Shown one piece after another: positions 1 to 6,538 of a DNA stretch of 23,787 nucleotides. Positions within the stretch are counted from its first letter, which is position 1, and each line of letters opens with the position of its first letter. Under the pieces are notes generated by a model, which saw nothing but the letters and a program-made list of their open reading frames with translations, made no database searches and was not told where the DNA came from. The position numbers and the translations under genes are program-made. Origin of the DNA: CAZBUK01 sp964495085 (lineage in GTDB: Bacteria > Bacteroidota > Ignavibacteria > T3Sed10-11); contig CAZBUK010000059.1 in NCBI GenBank assembly GCA_964495085.1, positions 1 to 23,787 of the forward strand. Reading direction: 5' to 3'.

Positions 1-196
1 ATTCCGTCTTCTGCATTCCGTCTTCTGCATTCCGTCTTCTGCATTCCGTCTTCTGTATACCGTCTTCTGTATACCGTCTTCTGTATTCCGTCTTCTGCAT
101 TCCGTCTTCTGTATACTGTATACTGCCATCTGACTTCTGACCTCTGACCTCTGACTCCTGACTCCTGACCTCTGACTTCTGTATACCGTCTTCTGC
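1..196. repeat. Phase-locked heptanucleotide tandem repeat
   Basis: The first 196 bases divide exactly into 28 units of 7 bp. Positions 1-112 are eight 14-bp units of the form ATWCCGTCTTCTGY (two heptads each). Positions 113-182 are ten single heptads such as ATACTGT, CCTCTGA, CTCCTGA and CTTCTGA, and 183-196 returns to ATACCGTCTTCTGC. The unit stays in phase throughout although the sequence drifts, which is the mark of slippage-driven growth. The array starts at or before the window edge, so its full length is unknown. It lies directly upstream of the paaA promoter. The pyrimidine/purine bias and 7-bp period resemble the short heptanucleotide repeats known from cyanobacteria, but I make no claim of relationship. 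Confidence 0.9.
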
Positions 197-208
197 ATTT
201 CAGCCGAA

Positions 209-239
209 TTTGTTTTTCCCTCAATAAATCCTATATTTG
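209..239 (+). promoter_or_regulatory. Bacteroidota-type promoter for paaABC
   Basis: TTTG (209-212) is followed after exactly 19 bp by TATATTTG (232-239). This matches the Bacteroidota primary sigma-factor consensus TTTG-N19-21-TAnnTTTG at every fixed base. Transcription would begin around 246, giving a leader of about 35 nt before the paaA start at 281. The 11-mer CTATATTTGTC seen here recurs at 23724-23734 ahead of another possible start. Confidence 0.6.
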
Positions 240-280
240 TCGTTATCAGAGATACATCTGAATATACAGGGAGGTCCTCA

Positions 281-1228
281 ATGGAAAACATCCAGAAGTC
301 GCATGAGGAAAAACTTGCCGAATTTGAGTCGAAAATCGACCGTGGCGAGAAAATCGAGCCGGGCGACTGGATGCCGGATGAATACCGGCAGCAACTCATA
401 AGAATGATCGGCCAGCATGCGCACAGTGAGATAGTAGGCATGCTGCCGGAGGGGAAATGGATACCCCACGCGCCCGGATTCCGTCGGAAACTTACCCTCA
501 TCGCGAAAGTGCAGGACGAAGCCGGCCACGGCCAGCTTCTCTACCGGGCTGCCGAAACTCTCGGAAAACCGCGCGAAGAAATGCTCGAGGAGCTGCTCGC
601 CGGAAAAGCGAAATATTCCAATGTGTTCAATTACCCTACACCGACCTGGGCAGACGTCGGTATTATCGGCTGGCTTGTCGACGGCGCTGCGGTCATCAAC
701 CAGACGATGATCGCCAAATCCTCGTACGGACCGTATGCGCGCGCCATGAAAAGGATCTGTTTTGAGGAGGCATTTCATATCAAACAGGGCCAGGACCTGA
801 TCGTTACGCTCGCCGCCGGAACGCCGGAACAAAAAGCGATGGTACAGGATGCGCTCAATCGATGGTGGTATCCGACGCTTATGATGCTGGGTATGCCCGA
901 CCGGCAATCTCCCCACCTTGAACGACTGAAACGATGGAAAATCAAAGTCAAGACGAACGATGAGCTGCGGCAGGAGTTCGTCGCGCTGGTCGTGCCGCAA
1001 CTTCGTTCGGTGGGACTGGACGTACCGGACGAAGAATGTTACTTCGATAAGCAAAAGAAAGAATGGCGCTATACCCAGCCCGATTGGGATGAACTGAAGA
1101 GAGTCATTAACGGCGACGGTCCCTGCAACGCCGAACGGATCGCGGCGAGGAAAAAATCGCACGAAGAGGGGAGGTGGGTGCGCGAAGCTCTCGCCGCCGC
1201 AGTCCAAACAAAGGCGGCAACGGCATGA
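281..1228 (+). CDS. paaA: 1,2-phenylacetyl-CoA epoxidase catalytic subunit PaaA
   Basis: This is the catalytic alpha subunit of the bacterial di-iron multicomponent monooxygenase that converts phenylacetyl-CoA to its 1,2-epoxide with O2, in the cytoplasm. The product has 315 residues, close to family length. The ferritin-like ligand pattern is complete: E50 in HAHSEIVG, E80-x-x-H83 in QDEAGHG, D134, and E163-x-x-H166 in FEEAFH. The ATG at 281 is supported by AGGGAGG at 268-274, 6 nt upstream. A TTTG-N19-TATATTTG promoter lies just before. The stop overlaps the paaB start in an ATGA, so the two are translationally coupled. Identification is firm; only the reductase partner is missing from the neighbourhood. 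Confidence 0.96.
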   Translation: MENIQKSHEEKLAEFESKIDRGEKIEPGDWMPDEYRQQLIRMIGQHAHSEIVGMLPEGKWIPHAPGFRRKLTLIAKVQDEAGHGQLLYRAAETLGKPREEMLEELLAGKAKYSNVFNYPTPTWADVGIIGWLVDGAAVINQTMIAKSSYGPYARAMKRICFEEAFHIKQGQDLIVTLAAGTPEQKAMVQDALNRWWYPTLMMLGMPDRQSPHLERLKRWKIKVKTNDELRQEFVALVVPQLRSVGLDVPDEECYFDKQKKEWRYTQPDWDELKRVINGDGPCNAERIAARKKSHEEGRWVREALAAAVQTKAATA

Positions 1229-1515
1229 CCGATTCCCAATTGCCGATCTGGGAAGTTTTCCATCAGGAAAAGCGGGGCGCTCCGCATATCCATGTGGGGG
1301 CCGTACACGCATCGGACGCCGAAATGGCGCTGCAGATGGCGAAGGAGCAGTTCGCACGAAGGCTCAACTGCGTCAGTTTATGGGTGGTTCGTGAGGAGGA
1401 TGTGGCTCGGACCGATTACGACGATCCCTCTTTCTTCGTCCGGTCGACGGATAAATCCTATCGCGAATCTGGCGGTTTCCCCTCGCCGCTGAAGGGGTTT
1501 GCCCGGGATGAGTAA
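1225..1515 (+). CDS. paaB: 1,2-phenylacetyl-CoA epoxidase subunit PaaB
   Basis: PaaB is the small structural subunit that bridges PaaA/PaaC units in the epoxidase complex and is needed for activity. The 96-residue product has the family hallmarks: LPIWEVFHQEKRGAPHIHVG at the N-terminus, a central NCVSLWVVRE strand, and a tail around DKSYRESGG. The start is the ATG at 1225, whose last two bases open the paaA stop (ATGA overlap). An open frame runs further upstream from 1174, but that segment lies inside paaA and has no family similarity. The TAA stop at 1513-1515 overlaps the first codons of paaC, so paaA, paaB and paaC form one tightly packed transcription unit. Confidence 0.95.
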   Translation: MTDSQLPIWEVFHQEKRGAPHIHVGAVHASDAEMALQMAKEQFARRLNCVSLWVVREEDVARTDYDDPSFFVRSTDKSYRESGGFPSPLKGFARDE

Positions 1516-2281
1516 TCCTCTCGAAATTTTAGTGCTCTCGCTCGCCGACGATGAGCTGATTCTCGGACATCGGGATGCGGAATGGACCGGACACGCCCCG
1601 CTCATTGAAGAGGACATTGCTTTCTCAAATATTGCACAAGATGAGCTCGGCCATGCGCTGGGGTGGTTCGGTATATACGAATCGCTGACCGGTGCGGATC
1701 CCGACCGAATGGCATTTCTTCGCGATGCGGACGAGTTCCGATGCTGCCAATTCGTTGAGATGCCGAAGGGCGACTGGGCGTATACGCTTATCCGTCAATT
1801 CTTCTTCGATGCCGGCGAGTCGGTCAGGCTTTCTCATCTGAAGCATTCATCTCATCAAAAAATAAAAGAGCTTGCGGTAAAGATATTTCCGGAAGAGCAA
1901 TATCATCTGCTCCATACGCAGGGGAATGTCCGGCGGCTCGGAAATGCAACCGAAGAAAGCCATAGCCGCATGCAGCGTGCTGTCGACGATGCGTTCGGAC
2001 AGGCGCTCGGTCTGTTCGAGCCGCTGCCGGACGAGGAGAAGCTCGCCGAGGAGGGAGTGTGTCCCCCCGGCGATGTGTTGGAACGAGAATGGCTGGGGTA
2101 TGTTGTTCCCGTGCTCGAGAGCTCGGGTTTGAAAGCGCCGGTCGAAAAGAGAGGCGATACGTATAAGCCATTAACCGAAGCGGCGTATGGAGGGAGACAA
2201 AAAATCCATACGAAATATCTGACGGAAGTACTGAAGGATATGCAGCTCGTATTCCGCTCTGCGCCCGAAGCGAAGTGGTGA
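1508..2281 (+). CDS. paaC: 1,2-phenylacetyl-CoA epoxidase subunit PaaC with intact di-iron motif
   Basis: PaaC is the ferritin-fold partner of PaaA; in the well-studied enterobacterial enzyme it is structural and binds no metal. The product has 257 residues, the usual length, with the typical GHRDAEWTGHAP segment and an HTKYL-x7-MQLV C-terminus. I take the ATG at 1508: GAAGGGG at 1491-1497 serves it, and it overlaps the paaB stop (ATGAGTAA). A TTG at 1499 in frame is a weaker alternative. Unusually, every ligand position of a ferritin-like di-iron site is filled: E16, E46-x-x-H49 (QDELGH), D101, E130-x-x-H133 (EEQYH). The spacings equal those in the adjacent PaaA. The subunit may therefore bind metal here; this is inference from motif spacing. 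Confidence 0.93.
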   Translation: MSNPLEILVLSLADDELILGHRDAEWTGHAPLIEEDIAFSNIAQDELGHALGWFGIYESLTGADPDRMAFLRDADEFRCCQFVEMPKGDWAYTLIRQFFFDAGESVRLSHLKHSSHQKIKELAVKIFPEEQYHLLHTQGNVRRLGNATEESHSRMQRAVDDAFGQALGLFEPLPDEEKLAEEGVCPPGDVLEREWLGYVVPVLESSGLKAPVEKRGDTYKPLTEAAYGGRQKIHTKYLTEVLKDMQLVFRSAPEAKW

Positions 2282-2346
2282 ATAAGTCGACATTCTGATT
2301 CGAATCGGGAAGAGGGCCGGAATAGTCTGGCTCAACAAGAAAAGCG

Positions 2347-2377
2347 ATTGTCGGGCGGAATGGGTTTTATAGATTTA
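2347..2377 (+). promoter_or_regulatory. Possible weak promoter for paaD
   Basis: In the 126-bp gap between paaC and paaD, ATTG (2347-2350) precedes TAGATTTA (2370-2377) by 19 bp. This is a one-mismatch-per-box version of the Bacteroidota consensus TTTG-N19-TAnnTTTG. It would allow paaD to be transcribed separately from paaABC. The gap also contains the 10-bp palindrome GATTCGAATC at 2297-2306. Support is only by pattern. Confidence 0.28.
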
Positions 2378-2407
2378 CGGTAAACGGCAAAATATATATC
2401 GTACTGT

Positions 2408-2905
2408 ATGAAAAGTAATCCCGCACATATCACCGAAGATGCTGTTTGGAAGGCGTTGGAGAATGTTTACGATCCGGAAATCCCTGTCCTTTCACTCGTC
2501 GAGATGAACATTGTCCGTAATGTTGAACTGCATGGTGATAATGTTAAAATCACAATCACGCCGACCTTTGCAGGCTGTCCGGCATTGCATCAGATGCGGC
2601 ATGATATTAAGGAGAGATTGTACGGACTCGGGCTTTCGGATGTCGACATTCAGGTATCGTACGAAAAGCCGTGGAGCACGAACGAACTGAGCGAAGAAAC
2701 AAAGCGAAAGTTGAAGGAATTCGGGATAGCTCCCCCCTCAAAACATGCCGGCGATCCGACCGTCACGATCAGCCTGCCTGTCGCCTGTCCATTCTGCAAT
2801 TCGATGAACACAAATATGGAAAATGCCTTCGGTCCGACCCTGTGCCGGATGATCTATTACTGCAACTCCTGCCGCCAATCGTTCGAGAGATTTAAGGCAT
2901 TGTAG
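2408..2905 (+). CDS. paaD: PaaD-type iron-sulfur maturation factor (MIP18 domain plus zinc ribbon)
   Basis: PaaD belongs to the DUF59/MIP18 family and is thought to help mature the Fe-S cluster of the epoxidase reductase PaaE. The 165-residue product has the N-terminal DPEIPVLSLVEMNIV motif (residues 22-36) and the conserved cysteine in TFAGCPALHQMR (C57). A PaaD-specific C-terminal zinc ribbon has C127-x-x-C130, C146 and C152-x-x-C155. The ATG at 2408 fits the family N-terminus, but no Shine-Dalgarno is visible. It is separated from paaC by 126 bp, unlike the overlapping paaABC genes, so it may have its own promoter. paaE, its presumed client, does not follow it. The C-terminal ribbon separates it from generic SufT-like proteins. 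Confidence 0.92.
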   Translation: MKSNPAHITEDAVWKALENVYDPEIPVLSLVEMNIVRNVELHGDNVKITITPTFAGCPALHQMRHDIKERLYGLGLSDVDIQVSYEKPWSTNELSEETKRKLKEFGIAPPSKHAGDPTVTISLPVACPFCNSMNTNMENAFGPTLCRMIYYCNSCRQSFERFKAL

Positions 2906-2963
2906 CGGAATGTGGTGGTGCGTGAAAAACGAGAAAAACGAATACCTGGCCTGACCGATATCA

Positions 2964-2998
2964 GACTTCCAACCTCCGACCTCTGGCCTCTGACCTCC
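2964..2998. repeat. Short heptad repeat patch related to the 1-196 array
   Basis: Five consecutive 7-bp units (GACTTCC, AACCTCC, GACCTCT, GGCCTCT, GACCTCC) lie in the gap between the convergent genes ending at 2905 and 3040. GACCTCT is also a unit of the 127-182 part of the array at the start of the window, so the same repeat family occupies both flanks of the paa genes. Confidence 0.65.
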
Positions 2999-3039
2999 GT
3001 ACCCGCGTTATTCGAATATTTCAGGTTTCCTCCGACAGA

Positions 3040-3750
3040 TCAATGTCCATGCCCCCCGCCCATCCAGGGTAAGGGCACGCCGAAAGCTCGCAGCGTCATC
3101 ATCAATCCCATGATGATTATAGTGACTGCGGCCAGTTTATCCCCGATGAAACGAAGCTTTGTACCGAAATAGCTCGATGCGATGCCGACGATGAAGAGGG
3201 CGGGAAAGATTCCTACGGCGAACAGAAACATGGTAATCGCCCCTTCGTGTATGCTTCCGGTGGACGCTGCTTTGAGAAACATCGAATATAACAATCCGCA
3301 CGGGAGAAGGGGCGTGAGCATACCGATGTAGAATTTACCTTCCAACGATTTACCGGCGAGTAGCTTTCCGTAGGTCCTAGCATAGAGTCTGAAGAGCAGC
3401 GATTCTGCTTTTTTCTGTCCGGGTATTATCTCGCTGAACCCGGTACCGGGTATGATGCGAAGCATCCATACTCCCGAGAGGATCAGGAGAATACCCGCTG
3501 CTCCTGTGAAATAATGTCCGATGGCGCCGAGCGCCGTGAAACCGGCCCCCAGAAAACCGAACAATGCACCGAAGGCGGTTTTACTGAGAATTCTCCCTCC
3601 GTTATAGGCGAGATGGGCCGGAACCGACGCCAACGGCGATACCGGAGTTGAACCTGTTTGTGTCGAATAGGCGAGGACGATCGCTCCGCACATGCCGACA
3701 CAGTGCATGCTTCCGAAGACGCCTGCAAGGAATGCGAGATAATAATCCAT
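3040..3750 (-). CDS. DsbD_2/SafE-type integral membrane protein (TauE/SafE-like)
   Basis: This 236-residue inner-membrane protein belongs to the group annotated as sulfite exporter TauE/SafE or cytochrome-c-biogenesis transmembrane region (DsbD_2). It begins directly with a membrane segment carrying the family motif FGSMHCVGMCGAI (C17, C21), and a second motif LLPCGLLYSMFLKAAS has C151 in a membrane segment. About six hydrophobic segments follow the DsbD_2 pattern. Members are linked to thiol-electron transfer across the membrane and to metal or cytochrome oxidase maturation; true sulfite export is not shown. The C-terminus ends in a short GGGHGH tail that could bind metal. The gene follows the thioredoxin-domain gene by 97 bp on the same strand, so a redox partnership is plausible. 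The ATG at 3750 fits the family start. Confidence 0.82.
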   Translation of the reverse strand: MDYYLAFLAGVFGSMHCVGMCGAIVLAYSTQTGSTPVSPLASVPAHLAYNGGRILSKTAFGALFGFLGAGFTALGAIGHYFTGAAGILLILSGVWMLRIIPGTGFSEIIPGQKKAESLLFRLYARTYGKLLAGKSLEGKFYIGMLTPLLPCGLLYSMFLKAASTGSIHEGAITMFLFAVGIFPALFIVGIASSYFGTKLRFIGDKLAAVTIIIMGLMMTLRAFGVPLPWMGGGHGH

Positions 3751-3847
3751 GGTATGATCATGCCGAAAGGAAAATCAGGTTTAGGGGATAACGTCGTTTG
3801 CAGGATATAAAGTAGTGAAAGATTGCCTGATTAACAATCGCATTATA

Positions 3848-5986
3848 TCAGGTGGATGCAACAGGCACATACCGTTCGAGCTGGGCACGAAGGTCGTCGG
3901 CTGTCGTTACCGGAAGATTGCATGTGAAGTTCTCGCAGACATACGCGGTAGCTTTACCGTCGATGGGTTTCAGGGATTCGATGAACGGATTATCGGAAGC
4001 CAGGTATTGCTGTCCGGCCGCACCGTCGGCCAGCATGAGCGTTTTCCGCGGTAGGAATATTCTGTGTACCTCGGTCGTCAGTTCGCGAAGCCCATGTCGG
4101 TCCGGTCCGGTGGCGATGACGATCTGGATGGGTTTCCCGAGTGCAAAATCGAGCGCTGCGAGGAATTGAGCCGTTGCCTGCGGTGCCCGTTCTATAATTT
4201 TTCCGAAAGCGGAAATGGATTTTCGGGCGATATCGTTGTATTCACTACGGTTCAGGATACTGGAAAGACGGAGCAGGTTGAGCGCTGCGATGGCGTTGCC
4301 GGATGCTTCGGCGCCATCGTACCACTCCTTGGTACGGATGATAACCGAAGGATCATCCCCCGTCGTATCGTAAAAACCGCCGTTCGCTTGATCGTACAAC
4401 AACTCGATCATCCGGTCTGTCGTGGAAACGGCGAGCTGCAGCCAACGGTACTCGAAGGAAGCTTCGTACAGATCGATCAGTCCCTGAGCTAAAAACGCAT
4501 AATCTTCGAGATGAGCTTCGAATTTTGCTTCGCCGCTCCGGTACCTCCTGAGGAAGAGTCTCTTTTCGCCGTCGTACAGGCGATCGAACAATAAATTCGC
4601 CGACCGGCGAGCGATGTCGAGATATGCTTCCTCTCCGAGAAGCGCTCCTGAGCGGGCAAATGCCGAAATCATCATGCCGTTCCAGGACAGGATAATCTTG
4701 TCGTCGAGATGGCACTTCGGACGCTCTTGCCTGGCCGCAAATAATTTTTTCCGAAGCTGCGAGAGAATTCCGCCGGCAGCTTTGAGGGTCAGGCCGAACT
4801 GATCGGCGGTCTGTTCGAGCGTGGCGACGTTATGGAGGATATTCTCGCCGGAAAAAATGCCGTGAGGATCTGCGGCGACGTTCCCGTCTTTTTTCAATCC
4901 GAAGTAAAATGCTGCGATATCCGATTCGGAGGGCGAAAGAATTTCGTCAACCTCCGATTTTTTCCATGTATAGAATGCGCCTTCCTTTTTCAAAAACGGA
5001 TCACTCTTGCTGAGTGCGCTTTCAGCATCTTCGGCAGAATAGAATCCGCCTTCCGGATGTCCGAATACCACGGTTACATACTCGAGCGTGTCGCGTATGA
5101 TCCGTTCGAATCGTTCGTCGCCGGTTATCTGGAATGCCTCGAGATACGCAACCGCGAGTTGAGCCTGGTCGTAGAGCATTTTCTCGAAGTGCGGCACGTG
5201 CCAGTTCTCGTCTGTCGCATAGCGATGGAATCCACCTCCCAGGTGGTCGTGTATTCCGCCGCGCATAAGGGCTTCGAGCGTCTCGATCGTCATGTAGAGC
5301 GCCTCGCGATTTCCCGTTCGGGCATAGTATCTGAGCAGGAAAGTGAATGAGACGGGAGTGGGAAATTTAGGAGGGCCGCCGAATCCCTTGTTCACCGGGT
5401 CGAAGGAATTTTTAAACGCTTCGAACGCCGAATCTAATACTGATTCGTCCGGAAGAGCGGGATCGAATACCGGAGCGGCGATCTGCCGCAGATGCTCGTA
5501 TACCTTGTTCCCGGTCTCGAGCAGTTGTTCTCTTCCGTTCTTCCACTTGTCGGCGATGGTGTTGATCACGTCACCAAAGCCCGGACGGCCGTATTGAGAC
5601 ACGGGAGGTATATAGGTGGCTGCATAGAAGGGTTTCAGCTCATGCGTCATGAATACCGACATCGGCCAGCCGCCGCTGCCGGTCATCGCCTGAACAGCTT
5701 TCATGTATATCCTGTCTATGTCGGGACGTTCTTCCCGATCGAGCTTGATATTGACCGCATACCGGTTCATTAAAGCGGCGAGTTCGTCGTTTTCGAATAC
5801 TTCCCGTTCCATGACGTGGCACCAGTAGCACGTCGAATAACCGACCGAGAGGAAAATAGGTTTGTCCTCGGCCTGTGCCTTCGCAAAGGCCTCGTTACCC
5901 CACGGGTACCAGTCGACGGGATTGTACGCATGCTGTTGGAGGTACGGACTTTTTTCGTGAAGAAGGCGGTTCGGTTTCTTTTCCAT
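3848..5986 (-). CDS. DUF255 thioredoxin-domain protein (YyaL/SPATA20 family)
   Basis: A 712-residue protein of the DUF255 (Thioredox_DsbH) family found across bacteria and as SPATA20 in animals. The N-terminus carries the family signature NRLLHEKSPYLQQHAYNPVDW (residues 6-26). The thioredoxin-like active site C53-Y-W-C56-H follows. The remaining five hundred or so residues form the (alpha/alpha)6-barrel, N-acylglucosamine-epimerase-like part, with recognisable blocks such as GGIHDHLGGGFHRYATDENW and HFEKMLYDQAQL. The biochemical role is unknown in the family; a redox function is suggested by the CxxC. The start is the ATG at 5986; no strong Shine-Dalgarno is seen. It is the first gene of a minus-strand pair with the DsbD_2-like protein. 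Upstream lies the three-hairpin repeat region. Confidence 0.92.
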   Translation of the reverse strand: MEKKPNRLLHEKSPYLQQHAYNPVDWYPWGNEAFAKAQAEDKPIFLSVGYSTCYWCHVMEREVFENDELAALMNRYAVNIKLDREERPDIDRIYMKAVQAMTGSGGWPMSVFMTHELKPFYAATYIPPVSQYGRPGFGDVINTIADKWKNGREQLLETGNKVYEHLRQIAAPVFDPALPDESVLDSAFEAFKNSFDPVNKGFGGPPKFPTPVSFTFLLRYYARTGNREALYMTIETLEALMRGGIHDHLGGGFHRYATDENWHVPHFEKMLYDQAQLAVAYLEAFQITGDERFERIIRDTLEYVTVVFGHPEGGFYSAEDAESALSKSDPFLKKEGAFYTWKKSEVDEILSPSESDIAAFYFGLKKDGNVAADPHGIFSGENILHNVATLEQTADQFGLTLKAAGGILSQLRKKLFAARQERPKCHLDDKIILSWNGMMISAFARSGALLGEEAYLDIARRSANLLFDRLYDGEKRLFLRRYRSGEAKFEAHLEDYAFLAQGLIDLYEASFEYRWLQLAVSTTDRMIELLYDQANGGFYDTTGDDPSVIIRTKEWYDGAEASGNAIAALNLLRLSSILNRSEYNDIARKSISAFGKIIERAPQATAQFLAALDFALGKPIQIVIATGPDRHGLRELTTEVHRIFLPRKTLMLADGAAGQQYLASDNPFIESLKPIDGKATAYVCENFTCNLPVTTADDLRAQLERYVPVAST

Positions 5987-6100
5987 ATCGATTGAACACC
6001 GGTCGTGGGGAAATAATTCAATGGTTATACATTAACGCGAGCATCTGCGGTATCGACTATGAGGAAGTTGATTGAAACCGAATAACGACATTCATTCTCA
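5987..6100. other. Leader region of the DUF255 gene, no clear motif
   Basis: This stretch lies between the start of the minus-strand DUF255 gene and the first hairpin repeat, so it should hold that gene's promoter. I looked on the minus strand for TAnnTTTG and for TTGACA/TATAAT-like pairs and found no convincing match. Confidence 0.4.
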
Positions 6101-6191
6101 CGTGACGGTAAACCGTCACGCTATCGAACGGCTACAAGCCCCGCTCGGCGGGGCTTGTGGTTTTTCAATAGCGAGACCGTTGAGGGTCTCG
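6101..6191. repeat. Three-hairpin palindromic element, copy 1
   Basis: The copy is built of three hairpins. H1 is CGTGACGGTAAACCGTCACG (6101-6120). H2 has a 10-bp stem, CAAGCCCCGC (6135-6144) with GCGGGGCTTG (6148-6157). H3 is CGAGACC (6172-6178) with GGTCTCG (6185-6191). CGCTAT (6119-6124) pairs with ATAGCG (6168-6173), enclosing H2 as an outer stem. On the plus strand H2 is followed by GTGGTTTTT, which looks a little like an intrinsic terminator. The copy stands alone from copies 2 and 3, which share the 5' flank ACCTGCC that it lacks. Confidence 0.9.
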
Positions 6192-6283
6192 TGTAATGAA
6201 GGATATCTATGAATATATTCTAAGATGTAAAAATTATGATATTCAGCTTTTTAAATCAATTCTAAGTATCATTAGACCTGCCA
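6192..6283. other. AT-rich spacer between repeat copies 1 and 2
   Basis: About 92 bp of AT-rich sequence with no open frame or inverted repeat that I can support. It makes copies 1 and 2 about 183 bp apart start to start, against 136 bp for copies 2 and 3. Confidence 0.5.
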
Positions 6284-6375
6284 CGTGGCGGTAAACCGCC
6301 ACGCTATCGAACGACTACAAGCCCCCGTTCGGCGGGGCTTGTGGTTTTACAATAGCGAGACCGTAAACGGTCTCG
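6284..6375. repeat. Three-hairpin palindromic element, copy 2
   Basis: H1 is CGTGGCGGTAAACCGCCACG (6284-6303). Compared with copies 1 and 3 both arms changed together (A to G and the paired T to C), so pairing is kept. H2 has an 8-bp stem, CAAGCCCC (6318-6325) with GGGGCTTG (6334-6341). H3 is CGAGACCGTAAACGGTCTCG (6356-6375). The enclosing CGCTAT/ATAGCG stem is present at 6302-6307 and 6352-6357. The copy is preceded by ACCTGCC (6276-6282), as is copy 3. Confidence 0.9.
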
Positions 6376-6419
6376 TAGCGACGGAAGATGATTACTCCAG
6401 TAATTTGAAATACCTGCCG

Positions 6420-6509
6420 CGTGACGGTAAACCGTCACGCTATCGAACGGCTACAAGCCCCCGTTCGGGGGCTTGTGGTTTTTCAATAGCGAGACCGTTT
6501 ACGGTCTCG
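6420..6509. repeat. Three-hairpin palindromic element, copy 3
   Basis: H1 is identical to that of copy 1 (6420-6439). H2 has a perfect 9-bp stem CAAGCCCCC (6454-6462) with GGGGGCTTG (6467-6475) around GTTC. H3 is CGAGACCGTTTACGGTCTCG (6490-6509). The CGCTAT/ATAGCG outer stem is at 6438-6443 and 6486-6491. The copy ends 29 bp from the stop codon of the minus-strand addB-like gene, so its hairpins would lie in the 3' end of that transcript and could stabilise or terminate it. Confidence 0.9.
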
Positions 6510-6538
6510 TATGCGCACATATAACCATTGTTCAGATT

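Noticed and set aside
278..1357. 359-residue open frame on the minus strand opposite paaA
   Set aside because: It is a mirror of a well-identified gene; the product has low-complexity Arg/Pro/Phe content, no family motif, and it spans two genes.
2912..3172. 86-residue open frame after paaD
   Set aside because: It runs through the heptad repeat patch and into the opposite-strand membrane-protein gene; no start signal or similarity supports it.
6101..6509. CRISPR-like array
   Set aside because: There are only three copies, about 92 bp long, with irregular spacing (183 and 136 bp), each internally palindromic, and no cas gene nearby.
6285..6524. 79-residue open frame across the repeat elements
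   Set aside because: Its product is simply the translation of palindromic copies 2 and 3; it has no ribosome binding site of its own, and such frames arise whenever the repeat occurs.
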